A stretch of 64,000 nt of DNA from Chondrus crispus (taxonomy: Eukaryota > Rhodophyta > Florideophyceae > Gigartinales > Gigartinaceae). The notes under the pieces are model-generated. The model saw only the letters and a program-made list of their open reading frames with translations, did not search any database and was not told the origin of the DNA. A program made the translations under genes and the position numbers. How positions within the stretch are numbered: the first letter of the stretch is position 1; each line of letters begins with the position of its first letter. The stretch lies in contig NW_005179219.1 of assembly GCF_000350225.1 (NCBI RefSeq), forward strand, positions 1-64,000, given 5' to 3'. Shown here in pieces: positions 23,434-33,976 of this stretch.

Positions 23434-24144
23434 ATGGGAAGGCAGCTCCCCCCCGCTCGCAGACTATTCCCAGTCGTCGTCATCTCCCTTGCTTTCTCGG
23501 CCATGCTCTACCTCGCGGTATACCTCCGCGCCGTTCCGCTCAGCCATGTCCTCTTCGTCTGTGTCACAGCTGGGTATGCCTCCCTTGCCAATTACTTTGT
23601 TCTGCGCGACAGCAACAGTTTCCCTGCGGCGCCGCTTCGACCACGCTCGCTCTCCCCGACCAAGAACTCAACACGCCTGCTCTTTCCGTTTACCTTATTT
23701 CTCTCCCTGGTCGGCCCCGCCGTGCTGCTGACCATCAGCCCCGCGACAAGTCAGAGACCTTCGCAGCTGCAACAAGTGATTGCCCCGCATCTGTTCCTCA
23801 TGTTATCGCAAATTGTCATGGAGACAATCGGCTTTCTGTTATTTAACTCCTACGTATTGTATGTCAGACTAGGGGTTACCATCGCGATGGTCTCGTACAG
23901 ACTGCGCGTCATTGTCACATGGTATCACATGGCTGTTGCGTGGACTCGGAGCGTCGAGGCTAGTAAGGTGCTTCCTTTTGTCCCTTCGCTTGTTCAAGCC
24001 ACTGCTGTGCTGAATTTGGTCTTCTGGTCGTTTTCATTGTTATGCTACCTTCTGCTTTATTGTCTGCCGGCTGTTTGTCGCGAGCCAAACGTTTCGGACG
24101 AGCACCAGAAAGTTCGTTGCAGTGTACCAGGGCGACCACTTTAA
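23434..24144 (+). CDS. Multi-pass membrane protein, DUF7733-like
   Basis: The protein is 236 residues from the ATG at 23434, which sits in an ACCATGG context. An in-frame upstream ATG (23299) adds 45 residues without helical or conserved content, so I prefer the later start. There are about five hydrophobic helices: two near the N terminus (FPVVVISLAFSAMLYLAVYL, HVLFVCVTAGYASLANYFVL), one at LLFPFTLFLSLVGPAVLL, one around APHLFLMLSQIVMETIGFLL, and one near the end (LNLVFWSFSLLCYLLLYCL). The APHLFL...Q.....E block, the later Tyr/Arg/Val motif and the final helix match the plant DUF7733 membrane family, whose function is unknown. It is convergent with the next gene, about 90 bp apart. Confidence 0.65.
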   Translation: MGRQLPPARRLFPVVVISLAFSAMLYLAVYLRAVPLSHVLFVCVTAGYASLANYFVLRDSNSFPAAPLRPRSLSPTKNSTRLLFPFTLFLSLVGPAVLLTISPATSQRPSQLQQVIAPHLFLMLSQIVMETIGFLLFNSYVLYVRLGVTIAMVSYRLRVIVTWYHMAVAWTRSVEASKVLPFVPSLVQATAVLNLVFWSFSLLCYLLLYCLPAVCREPNVSDEHQKVRCSVPGRPL

Positions 24145-24236
24145 TACCTTTACTACTAAAGGAAAGGCATGCAGTGCGGCAGAATGATTTGTACAGTAGC
24201 GGTTTCTTCGGTGTCATTATCGCATCATTCGTTGCC

Positions 24237-26150
24237 TCATCCGTACATTGCATCGATCTGTGCTTGGAAATTCTGTACAACAATCTTCCTCTTGACTTTC
24301 ATTGTAGGTGTCAGCTCACCAGTATCCACGGTGAAGTCCCGATCGAGAAGTGTGAATTTTTTCACTTTGGCCGCGTTGGAAATCGCACCTTCGTTGGCCT
24401 TTTGTAACCCTTCTTGTATATATTTACTCCAAGTAGCATCACTCGTAGCCTGTTCTGCCGTCTTCACATTAGGAGAGACGTTCGAAGCCGGGCTTATCAG
24501 GTTACCGTCCGAATCGATGTACGGCACTAGAAGACAAGAGACAAATTTCCGTTGATCTCCCACGGCGAACGCTCGGCTAATGGCTGGCATAGCAGAAATC
24601 AGACTCGCTTCGCACAGCGCCGGTGCCACGTTTTCGCCGCCAGCAGTCACAATGAGATCCTTTGCCCTCCCAGTGATGGTAATGAAGCCGTCTTCGCTCA
24701 CACGTCCCAAGTCACCGGAATGCATATACCCGTCTTCGTCCATGGTCTTCGCCGTTTCTTCTTCATTCCCGAGATATCCAACAAACATACTCCGCCCGCG
24801 GAAACATAACTCACCTTCACCAGTTGAGTCCTCGTTCGCAAGCTTAACTTCAAGCCCTGGAACTACCTTACCGGAAGTGCCTCGTCGGTAGTCGGGATAG
24901 CTGCATGTGATGGGACCTGTGGCCTCGCTCAAACCGTATATATCGTAGATTTGGAAGTCTAGGCTTCGGAAATAATCAAAGGTGGCTTTTTGCAGGGGCG
25001 CTGCTGCATTAAACACAATTCTGCATCGATCCAATCCAAGGGCTTTGCGTACGTTCTTAAAGACCAAGAAATTCGCGAGCTCGTAACCCCACGGCATAAG
25101 TTCATCAGCGTCATCTCTTGCTAAACAGGCCTGCGTCCCAACGTTTTTCGCCCACTTCGCAATCGCCGTTTTAATGGGGCCGGAGCTGGCACCGACTTGT
25201 GAGAGCCGCTCTTGAATCTTCTCAAAGACTCTTGGAACAGCTAAGAATATGGTTGGGCGAACCTTCTTCATCGTTTCCACGAGGCTGCCTTTCAGGGCAT
25301 CTGGCCGTGCGATATGCATGGTCTGGCCGGACAGTGTGGCCCCAATGATGTCGATGGAATTCGCAGCGATGTGGGAGGACGGTAGGTACGAAACCATATG
25401 ATCGCCCACGGACGCTCCTGTAATGCGTGCGACGAGATCAACGGTGAAGGTAACGTTGTCGTGCGAGATCATGACGGCCTTGGGAGCACCTGTTGTGCCG
25501 CTTGTGTATATCAGTTTTGCGACGTTTTCAGGTTTAGCCGCGTCTATGCGGGCATCCAATTCTGCGTCGGGGAGATCGGCGCCCAAAGACAGAAACTCGT
25601 CCCATGTGTATACATAGGAGCGGTGATCTGGAAAACGTGAAAGGTCAACATTACCCCAAACTACGACAGCTTGGAGGCTATCACACTGACTCTTGGAAGA
25701 GATGGCCTTCTGTAAGGCCTCTTCATCGTCGACGAACAGCACGAGGGACTTGCTGTCGTTCAGAATGTAGGAGACAATTTCCTGCTTATTGGTAGTATAG
25801 ATTCCCGCTGGGACACCACCGGCGAGAGTGGTGCCGACATCAGCGGCGAACCACTCGACACTGTTAAAGCCAAGGATGCTTGTGCCTTGGCACTTTGCCA
25901 AACCTAGCTGAAGGCAGGATTTTGCAACACTGCGAGACAAGGCGTAAAACTCACGCAGAGTTACCTCCCGATCGTCTGCGGTGACATACTGGATGCGCTC
26001 TGGATCTTTGTCTACGACTGCTTTGAGGGCGGCGTTGTAAGATATGGGCACACGGCCGGCTCGAATGACGATTGGGCGCTCAGATGAGATGGAGGTTGAC
26101 CACGTGCGAGACTTGGATGGTGCTTTGTCGTTTGACATTGGAGAAGACAT
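24237..26150 (-). CDS. Long-chain acyl-CoA synthetase, ACSBG (bubblegum) type
   Basis: Activates fatty acids to acyl-CoA with ATP via an acyl-adenylate. The ATG at 26150 gives 637 residues; an in-frame upstream ATG at 26264 would add 38 residues with no clear targeting signal. In the longer numbering the motifs are: P-loop YTSGTTGAPK 253-262, YGLSEATG 443-450, HSGDLGRV 515-522, GRAKDLIVTAGGENVAP 532-548 and catalytic Lys in TPTMKVKR near 656. TAGGENV and the following GDQRKFVSCLLVP are typical of ACSBG enzymes rather than plant LACS. The gene is intronless and all core motifs are present, so it should be active. Location is probably cytosolic or ER-bound; no transmembrane helix is evident. 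Confidence 0.93.
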   Translation of the reverse strand: MSSPMSNDKAPSKSRTWSTSISSERPIVIRAGRVPISYNAALKAVVDKDPERIQYVTADDREVTLREFYALSRSVAKSCLQLGLAKCQGTSILGFNSVEWFAADVGTTLAGGVPAGIYTTNKQEIVSYILNDSKSLVLFVDDEEALQKAISSKSQCDSLQAVVVWGNVDLSRFPDHRSYVYTWDEFLSLGADLPDAELDARIDAAKPENVAKLIYTSGTTGAPKAVMISHDNVTFTVDLVARITGASVGDHMVSYLPSSHIAANSIDIIGATLSGQTMHIARPDALKGSLVETMKKVRPTIFLAVPRVFEKIQERLSQVGASSGPIKTAIAKWAKNVGTQACLARDDADELMPWGYELANFLVFKNVRKALGLDRCRIVFNAAAPLQKATFDYFRSLDFQIYDIYGLSEATGPITCSYPDYRRGTSGKVVPGLEVKLANEDSTGEGELCFRGRSMFVGYLGNEEETAKTMDEDGYMHSGDLGRVSEDGFITITGRAKDLIVTAGGENVAPALCEASLISAMPAISRAFAVGDQRKFVSCLLVPYIDSDGNLISPASNVSPNVKTAEQATSDATWSKYIQEGLQKANEGAISNAAKVKKFTLLDRDFTVDTGELTPTMKVKRKIVVQNFQAQIDAMYG

Positions 26151-26678
26151 GGTGTGGTGTGTGAGCGGGTAGAGCAGTGAGTTCGGTAAAAGAGAAGAAG
26201 TGCGGTGATGACCAGTTCTATCCGATTGCAGGGCCGGGCAGAGGCCACAGCGCCCATGCGCCAATGTATAAACTACACTTTACGTGAACAAGAGCAGCAT
26301 ATTATGTCCCTCTTCGCAGGACACTTGTCGTCGTGTTAGGATTGCTGCAGTCAAAAGTTGCTCGGCAGGGCAGTTAAGGCTTCATTTCGATGGCTGGCGA
26401 ACCTTGCCGTTTTGAAGAGTGCTGTATTCGTACAGATTGAATGAGGAGATGACCAATCAACCATTCTGGCCACAAGTCGCAAAAAGCTAACTGGAGACTT
26501 GCCGCGGAGATCTCTCCCCATTGAACACGACAGGTGGTGATGGCATGGCTTCAGCCAATGAACGGCGCAAATTCATCCATTGACGTATTTCCATTGACCA
26601 ACTGCAAAGGCCCATATTGTTGACAAATTTAGGTCATGGTCTCCGGGATACTGCCACTGCACGTCGCAGGACAACAAT
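26151..26678. other. Upstream region of the acyl-CoA synthetase gene
   Basis: No gene is seen. It should hold the promoter of the minus-strand synthetase gene and ends at the AAT target duplication of the Harbinger element. Confidence 0.5.
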
Positions 26679-27077
26679 AATGGGCGACTCCGAAAAACAT
26701 AAAAACACATTTTGTGTATGCGCAAATCCGCCGATTTTGATTGAGTCGGAGGTGTTTGTGCATACACAAACCGCCGATTTGCTCTTCGTTCCCCTCCCGA
26801 TGTAATTGGGCGCCTCCGGAAATTATTTTTTGTGTCAGAGTCATATTTTTCTTTTTTGTGCACCAAAAATGAGTTTTGCCACGGAAATGCTTGCGCACAT
26901 AAAATGTGCGCTCCCCTACTACTGTACGCATTCTTTTGCACGGTACGCATTCTTTTGTACTCATCGGACGCCGGCGATGACGGCGTCAGAGCTCTAACTA
27001 CAGTGTGTGCTGCAAGCTAAGCTCAATCATGGCAGTGCGATGAGTGTTTTCACCAACGAGCAGCCACCGTCAGAACC

Positions 27078-28265
27078 ATGAATGACCATATGGCTATTCT
27101 ATTTCTGCTTCTCATTCAGAGCCAACGTCGAAAAAAGGCCATAACAGTCAGGCAAAAGTTGTCAGCCGAGGGACGAAAAAGAAGAGACCGCAGGATATCA
27201 AGAGCTGCCTTGCAGCACCCGTCCATGTCTACGTTTTCGGTTCTCTACGGATCTGGCTGTGATATATCCCTAATTACTCTAACAGGGCTCGATCACCACG
27301 CATTTCGTAGACTGCTTGAAAAATTCGCACCCGCCTTCGAACGATGTTCTCCGTACTGTAGCGAGGGAACGATAAGGCTCCTCCCGCTGCGTTCGAAAAA
27401 TCGTGGTCGCCCGCGTTCGTTGTCAGCTTGCCAATGTTTAGGTCTCGTACTTTCTTGGGGAAGATCCAGGGGTTCCGAGATGGTTTTGTGCCTCATGTTC
27501 GGCATCACTGGCTCAGTTTGTTCGCTTTTCTTACAGTTTGGAAGGCGAATATTACTCCAACAACTCTCTGCAGACGACATGGCAGCTGTGGGCATGCCAT
27601 CAGATGACGAAGTGAATGTCTTTAAGCATTCCTTTGCATCAAAATATTCTATGCTTTCTGACGTATATGCGGTTGCTGATGGACTCAAGCTATATCTGCA
27701 GCAATCCGGGGACTCCGTTATCCAAAATATGTTTTATAATGGATGGACCCATGACCATTATGTTGGGAATGTTTTTGTGTTTGCCCCAAATGGAACGATT
27801 ATAGCGTGTGCGGTGAACGCACCCGGGGCGATGCCTGACTCGACGATAGCAGATTGGGGTAACATTTACAAAAAACTGCAAGATGTGTATGATAGAACTG
27901 GTGGCCGCTGTGTGGTCGATTCGGCTTTTTCGAAGGGAAACCATCCCTTTCTTATCAAGTCTAGTCAGGACTACCTAATCAACGCTGAGCACGTGGAACA
28001 GGTTGCAGAGGGTCGACAGGCAACCTCCGCTCGGCAGGCAGCGGAGTGGGGTATGAGAGCGCTGCAAGGGTCATTTCCAAGATTGAAGGATCGACTCACA
28101 TATGAAGAACGAGGAGAGCGAAAATATATTCTTTTGTCTGTGGTTCTGCTGTTCAATTTTAGGACCCGTCTCGTTGGGTTGAATCAAATCTTGAACTCGT
28201 ACATGCCCAACATGAGCGTCGACGCGAATTATTTTCTCAGCAACAACACCGTCATCCCTGAATAA
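27078..28265 (+). CDS. PIF/Harbinger transposase (DDE_Tnp_4), intact
   Basis: The transposase is 395 residues with no internal stop. The N-terminal part is basic, and a helical region (100-190) precedes the catalytic core. The DDE triad is likely D201 (VADGLKL), D281 (CVVDSAF) and E323 (AAEWGMRALQGSFPRLKDR), a layout typical of Harbinger with the E followed by a FPRLKDR-type motif. The minus-strand homologue at 36764-37966 aligns along most of its length, which supports the frame. In this superfamily the transposase needs a Myb-like partner from the same element to bind DNA; here the partner in the same copy is broken, but the outer copy may supply one. Confidence 0.9.
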   Translation: MNDHMAILFLLLIQSQRRKKAITVRQKLSAEGRKRRDRRISRAALQHPSMSTFSVLYGSGCDISLITLTGLDHHAFRRLLEKFAPAFERCSPYCSEGTIRLLPLRSKNRGRPRSLSACQCLGLVLSWGRSRGSEMVLCLMFGITGSVCSLFLQFGRRILLQQLSADDMAAVGMPSDDEVNVFKHSFASKYSMLSDVYAVADGLKLYLQQSGDSVIQNMFYNGWTHDHYVGNVFVFAPNGTIIACAVNAPGAMPDSTIADWGNIYKKLQDVYDRTGGRCVVDSAFSKGNHPFLIKSSQDYLINAEHVEQVAEGRQATSARQAAEWGMRALQGSFPRLKDRLTYEERGERKYILLSVVLLFNFRTRLVGLNQILNSYMPNMSVDANYFLSNNTVIPE

Positions 28266-28300
28266 TGCTCCTTGCTTCGCCCTGGAGACCCCTCACTGCA

Positions 28301-28405
28301 AAAACACGGACCCGGGAGCAGTCAAGGATGAAAATCTTCATCCTTGTCCTCATCGCCGCTGCAGACCTCGCGAAGACACGGACCCGGGAGCAGTCAAGGA
28401 TGAAA
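28301..28405. repeat. Direct repeat around ACACGGACCCGGGAGCAGTC
   Basis: Two nearly identical copies of about 31 bp (28303-28334 and 28375-28406) lie about 73 bp apart, just after the transposase stop codon. Confidence 0.7.
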
Positions 28406-28782
28406 ACGACGTCTGCATCGTCGCTGCAGACCTCACCTACGCACACCCGCATGAAGTCAATACACCACTTGGCACCTCCCCAACGGGACAACCGCCATCA
28501 CAGCCGATGGCCAACAGCGCATCTTCCGCGTCAAACAGAACGACTTTTCCGCTTCCCTCATCTCTCAGTAGCCTGTAGCACAGACCGGCCCGTGAATTTT
28601 CGTATGGCCCACCGCCCAATTTAAACCAGGCATTCACACAAAGTGAACATTCGTCGCAGCTTCCGGGCAACGACACAATCACAACATGTAAAACAAAAAC
28701 AAAATCTATTCAAACAAAGCCTACCCATCCTCCCCATCACCACTCCCGCCTTATCATCTTCTCCTTCTATTCCATCGTGTGG

Positions 28783-28872
28783 CTTCCATTGTAGCCTTTT
28801 CCATGGTAGCCATTTCCATTGTAGCCATTTCCATTGGAGCCATTTTCATTGTAGCCATTTTCATTGTAGCCA
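28783..28872. repeat. TTCCATTGTAGCCAT minisatellite
   Basis: About six copies of a 15-bp unit with one or two changes each, inside the inner Harbinger element. Confidence 0.85.
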
Positions 28873-28900
28873 CGTCTATAAGATAACAACTGCGTCCGCT

Positions 28901-28979
28901 TTTCCAGGCCTTTCCCTGGCTTTGCCCGGCTTTCCCGGCTTTGCCCGGCTTTCCCAGGCTTTCCCAGGCTTTCCCGGCT
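28901..28979. repeat. GGCTTTCCC/GGCTTTGCCC minisatellite
   Basis: About eight copies of a 9-10 bp pyrimidine-rich unit. The region 28980-29940 that follows has no recognisable gene. Confidence 0.8.
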
Positions 28980-29939
28980 CGTCCCCACCTTTCATGGCAT
29001 TTCCCCGCTTTTCCCCTTTACTCTTCCTCTCACTAACATCGTACTACAGTGATAACGTACTGCAGTCAAGCTCGATTACATTACGTGTCACGAACGTCAC
29101 ACAATAAAAAAGAAGCCATCAGACGGTTTGTGGTGATTGTTGCTTGTGCTTGCTTGTGCTTGCTCCCTCATTAATTCCCACGCCCCCTGATGTCCAGTTG
29201 ATGTGCAACGCAACACAAAACAATACGGACCCACCGTTCGGTAGACAACGGCAAATAGACATGTCTTATAACCTGATATAACTTGATATCCCTTTACAAC
29301 ACGCCTCCCAATGCTCCCCTCCAACGGAGAAGCAAAGATTAAACAACAAACAGTGGCGCCCTACGTGGACATGACATACCGTAACGAAACAAATCACACA
29401 ACTAATCATACAGCTAATCATGAAGTGTCATCATCAACCGCCATCATAAAGACCTGCAACCCCTGTCACCCCACAAAGGGCCCCCGCATTCTGCGGTACC
29501 ATAAGTCTACCCGTTATGACACTAGTTTCTATAGTACATCTTTCTAAATCAAGTACCCACTACTCTTCGTGTGTGGCCACACGTTGATGTTGTTTCATTT
29601 CTCTTTGCAGCCATGCTTTTTACTTGCTCCATCCTTGTGCAATGATCCTTGCTCGGGCATTACGTCAGATACGATTTGAACGGAAAACACTCCCAAGACA
29701 TCGGTTTCAACAAGTGCTCCTAGTATGTGCACCACATACTGCATCTCCTCCCGCTCTAACCTCCTCAATCTGTTTCTTCCCGATGTGGCGTCACGTCGCA
29801 AATCCCAGCCTTTCCCCTTCCGCACCGCTCCCCCCTCCACCGCCCTCCAACTACCTTCTACAGACCGCAATCCATGCCGCTTCAACCATGCTTACCCCAT
29901 ACCTTCCATCAAAAAAATCCCCGCCCTCACACCTCCATT

Positions 29940-30389
29940 TGAAACATTTCCATCCCACCCACACGAGCAACCCATTCAACAAACCACCCACTCACCAGCT
30001 TCACAGCTCCCCTAGAGGTCACCCTTGACTTCCTCTCCTCACATCGTCGTGGCAGCAACGTCCTTGGTAACTCGCGATTTCGCAACATCATTCACGACGC
30101 CGCTGAGATGCATGAACCATGGCAATGCGGCAAACTCATCTGCCACGCATCCGGCGGCGGCATCCTCTACAATCCCTACGTGGCTCTCTTCTGATACGCT
30201 CTCCCTGCAGGTGCACTACCCGACATGATCTGGAGACAGCGATTCGGAGATTACAAGAATAAAACCCCCTGTCACACGTGGTGGCTGAAATCCGTCCTCC
30301 AACTCGAATTCTTCGGCGGCGCACACTCCTGTGCAGCATGCTGCAGAGTCCCCGCAGGGAATCCTTCCGACACTCATGACACACTTTAA
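29940..30389 (+). pseudogene. Interrupted reading frame of unknown identity in the inner Harbinger element
   Basis: A frame runs from about 29940 to TAA at 30387-30389 with a single TGA at 30192-30194. Both sides look like protein rather than noise: before the stop HEPWQCGKLICHASGGGILY; after it MIWRQRFGDYKNKTPCHTWW and a Cys cluster AHSCAACCRVP. The spaced cysteines suggest a small metal-binding fold. It sits between the convergent transposase and Myb genes. I cannot match it to a family; it may be a third element gene or a captured piece. Confidence 0.3.
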
Positions 30390-30467
30390 GAAATCATACT
30401 ATGACACGCGCACGGGTCTTCACATCGCCAGGTCAAGTCTCCCAAGTCCTCACCCGCTCGCCTAAAC

Positions 30468-31831
30468 CTACTTTTTAGAAGTCGGAGGAAGTGTGTTGAC
30501 CCCCATACCTTTCGCAAGCACAAGCATCATCATTTCCATGAATTGATCGTGTCGTGTGCTCTGTGCTTCACGTCTTTGTCTATCTTCCTCTCTACGCTCT
30601 CTATCTTCCAGCCGCTCCCGCTCCTTTTGCTTCTGTTCCTCGCTTCTGCGTTGCTGCTCCTGCAGCATAGATAACTTGAAGATAGAAATAAGGTCCTCCC
30701 CGTCATCACCTATCCCAGTTTTGGACGCATGTTTTTTCCTCACAAGCAGCCGGGGCGAGCTGGATTTTATATTTCGGGAGGAGTGGCGTGGTGGACTCGT
30801 GCGACCTGAACTGTGGCCTTCTGGATTAATGAGGGCAGAGCTCGAATTGTCCGGCATAACTACTGCCCCATTTCGCCCATGACCTTCTCCGTCTGAATCG
30901 GATCCATCTCGTTCCATTTCTGTAAGGACCACTGGTGCGTGTTCCTTCTGAGTAGAGATGTTTGGAACAACTTCTTCTGCAAATCCATCCGCAAACTGCC
31001 CGTCTCCCAAGTCCGCGCGATCAGTCTCTTGTACCGGATATGCTTAGCCTTTCGAACGTCTTGTGGCATCAGAGAGTCTCCCGTTGGCATTTTCTTTCGA
31101 TGCAAGGACGCAAATTTCCTTTTTAGCGAATCCAGAGTTCGGTCGCACTCGGGATATCTCTACTCATGCAGCCGAAGAACGTGATCCCATTCTTCTTTAC
31201 ACAACGGGAGGTGTTGATCTAAAACATCCAACAGACTGTCGACCTCCTGCTGTGAAAACCCGCTTCCTCTTCCGCCAATTGGTGACGATCTTAAATCGCG
31301 AGCGATAGCATTTCTTCTCTTTGTGATTCTCTTTCTTGCCCCTGGTATGGGGTTGGTGGGATCACGAGGAACACGATGTGGAGCGGTGGATGTACGCATA
31401 TGTAACGACTGAACGGGAGTTTGGGCTGGCACAGGACCTCCCACACTTTGGGCACCATATCCCGCGAGACCGTGTAGGGGGGGATCGGTGGTCGCTGGTT
31501 GAGGTTTCGTTGTTGAAAGGGGGGTGGGGCTGTTTGTCTCTGTATTCCTTGGAATGAAGTGGACTTTCCATGGTGACCTCTTGATTGCGTTCATCGGCTG
31601 ATGAGGGAGATTCCTCGCCGAGTAGTCGATCATGCTCGGCCATGCTCGGTTGGATGTATATGTCGAGTGTTGTCGGCCGGGCGGCGGCCGACGCTTTCTC
31701 TGTGTACAGTAAATTTGGATTGTACGCGCGCACATTTTGACATTTGTGCGATACACATTTAACCTAGCATGGGGTCCGCCGTCCGAGAAAACGACGCGTT
31801 GTGTGTGCACAACGCGCCGTTTGTGTGTCAC
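30468..31831 (-). pseudogene. Myb/SANT-like (DUF6818-type) partner of inner Harbinger, broken
   Basis: The Myb-like domain begins GRGSGFSQQEVDSLLDVLDQ and aligns with the outer element's copy (GRGASFTEQELESFLNIL). An in-frame TAG at 31160-31162 replaces a sense codon just before RYPECDRTLDSLKRKF, and a frameshift near 31015-31025 separates the domain end from the C-terminal region. That region (30468-31010) is rich in Arg/Glu and predicted coiled coil (QQRRSEEQKQKERERLEDRE). Such proteins bind element ends and bring the transposase into the nucleus in PIF/Harbinger systems. With two lesions this copy is not expected to work. The exact 5' start is uncertain. Confidence 0.8.
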
Positions 31832-32088
31832 AAAATCCCGATTTGGTCAACACAATTTGCGATTTTAGAATTTCAGAAGTCGCCCATTGTTTGTGCACAG
31901 ACACAAACGCACATCCGCACCCACCTATACCACCCTATATCATACCATGTGCTCAAATATTTCTCTACGATCTGTCCGATCAGCCCATCCCACCCCTAGG
32001 CAACCTCATTCCTATTTCGATCTGGCCTCCCTCCACACTTTCCCTCCGTCGTATCAGCCGCTGTCCAACCCCGCAGCCCAACGTCTAC

Positions 32089-33178
32089 ATGGCTCATGTT
32101 GCCGACTCCGACGAGGAGCCGGCACCCGATATTTGTCCCCAAGCCGGCGGCTCCTTCGTCCCAGCAACAACCCCTCCTACCGTGCCCCAAGGCCGTAATG
32201 TTTACGGCTACGGCCATGCATCTCCGTCAACACGTGAGACAAACGATGAAAGTATCCAGCCGGTCTCTCTACCTGCGCGCAGTCCACCGTTTTCTTCTTG
32301 TCAAGATCCCCCCCCCCTCCACTGGCTTGCTACTCGCTGGAGGCTTCTCGCGCCGTTTAAGCGTTCTTCGAGGTGTTCAGAAACGTACTCATGCCGCAAG
32401 AAAAAGGGCATCAAATGGTGCTGGGCGTGGGGCTTCATTCACAGAACAAGAACTGGAAAGCTTTTTAAACATTCTAGAGGAACACTTCCCAGTGGGAGGG
32501 GATGAGTGGGATGCAGTCACCCGCATTCACAAGACACGATACCCAGACAAGAATCGGACTACGGACTCGCTGCGCCGCAAGTTTGCGATTCTTTACAGGA
32601 AAAAAGCCGCAACAGGAGACCCGAGAATCCCTGATTCAGTACTGCGTGCAAAGAAGCTTAGGCAAGATATGACGTCAAGGGTAGATTTACGAGATGGAGA
32701 CTGCAGTGATTTGGATGGAAATGGATCTGCGGAAGATATGAGGGTAGAAGAAAATAACCAATCAAACAGTCCAAGAGATGCTGACGAAGGTGATGATGCT
32801 GAAGGCGGTATTCCTGTAAGGTCTTCGTCACCATCTACAATATCACCTGCCTTTCCAATTGTGCATAAACGATCACGCCACGGTAGTCACACCCAAGATG
32901 ACGATTTGGTGGCAATTATGCAAGCTTCCCTTATACAGGAACCCGAATTCCGGATTATTGAGCGGGGAAGGGCAGAACGGGAGCGGCAGGAGGCTCGAGA
33001 GAGGCGGGAAGAGGAAGCAAGAAGTAGAGCCTACAAACGGGAGGAGGAACGAAAAAGGAGACAAGACGAACGAGATGAAGCTGAAAAACAGAGGGAGGAG
33101 TCCAGAAAAAATCGCGATGCGATTATGCAGGCCTTTATGATGTACCTGGCAAAATCGCAGCCATCAAGAGACCCGTAA
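32089..33178 (+). pseudogene. Myb/SANT-like (DUF6818-type) protein of outer Harbinger, poly-C frameshift
   Basis: The likely start is ATG 32089 (MAHVADSDEEPAP). That frame runs to a C10 tract at 32308-32317, after which the conserved protein is in the next frame, so one extra C would explain the break; a sequencing slip is possible. The domain (GASFTEQELESFLNILEEHF to GDPRIPDSVLRAKKLRQ) matches the DUF6818 group found as Harbinger partners and in oomycete/algal genomes. An acidic linker and a long Arg/Glu coiled coil follow (about 32960-33110). A shorter intact frame from 32096 also contains the whole domain, so a functional product from a downstream start is conceivable. Confidence 0.75.
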
Positions 33179-33708
33179 GATATCCACCTTGCTGAGTGGG
33201 CACATTGCAATGTGGCTGACGACTACCTCTTGCGACATCCACTCCAGCTCCTCGATCATCGTACGCACCATTTGCACCACTTGCTCATCCCTCGCCCCAT
33301 TACCCACCTTCGCCCCCACTTCCCGGCAACCTCCTCTCAAAACCCATGCTGTGACCACATCAAGCAGCATCTCCCCCATTCCAAGTCATGTGGCAAGTAT
33401 TGCTTCATCTGTAATGCTTGCCACTTGACAAAATCGCAGCAATCAGGAGACCCGTAAAATATCCGCCTTGCTGAATGAATACAGTGTCACGACGCTGAGA
33501 GCCACCTCGTGGGACGATCGCTCCAGCACCTCGGTCATAGCACGCACCTTTTGCGCAACTTGCTCATCCCCCGCTCCATTGCCCACCTTCGCCCCCACTT
33601 CCCCGCAACCTCCCCCCAAAACCCATGCTGTGACCACATCAAGCAACATCACCCCCCCTCCAGGTCATGTGGCAAGCATTGCTCCATTTGCAATGCTTGC
33701 CACATGAA
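33150..33708. repeat. Tandem duplication, two copies of about 280 bp
   Basis: Copy 1 (about 33150-33428) and copy 2 (about 33429-33708) share blocks such as CAAAATCGCAGC, GAGACCCGTAA, CACCTTCGCCCCCACTTCCC and ACCCATGCTGTGACCACATC. The unit starts with the last codons of the Myb-like gene, so the gene's 3' end has been duplicated. Each copy ends in a frame rich in Cys/His (CGKYCFICNACH, CGKHCSICNACH). Confidence 0.8.
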
Positions 33709-33976
33709 TTGGGAGCCCTCTACGTGTGGACGGCCGAGCGCCGCCTCCAAACCTCCTTTGCCAACGACATTCTCGCGGCTAACATGCCGCTAACATGTCC
33801 CAACTTACAAGCAACTGGCCGCCCCTTCCCACGCAACCGAACCATCGCGGAGAGTCCTCGAGCACGCACCATCGTCCTCCATCTCAGCCCGCCGCGCCCA
33901 TCTTGCGCTCGCCCCTTGTCGACCTCTGCCCAACCTCCCCAGCACCCCACGTTTCAATCCGTTCTCCGCTCGCAAC

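Larger units (their letters stand above)
26808..31885 (+). mobile_element. Inner PIF/Harbinger element
   Basis: The ends GGGCGCCTCCGGAAATT (left) and GGGCGACTTCTGAAATT (right, inverted) match at 14 of 17 positions, with ATT duplications at 26805-26807 and 31886-31888. The element is 5,078 bp and holds an intact transposase and a decayed Myb-like gene, convergent. ATT here and AAT on the outer, reversed element are the same target read in element orientation. It sits within 130 bp of the outer element's left end. A hairpin (GCGCACAT and ATGTGCGC, 26893-26911) lies near the left end and another (GCGTTGTG and CACAACGC, about 31796-31816) near the right end. Confidence 0.8.
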
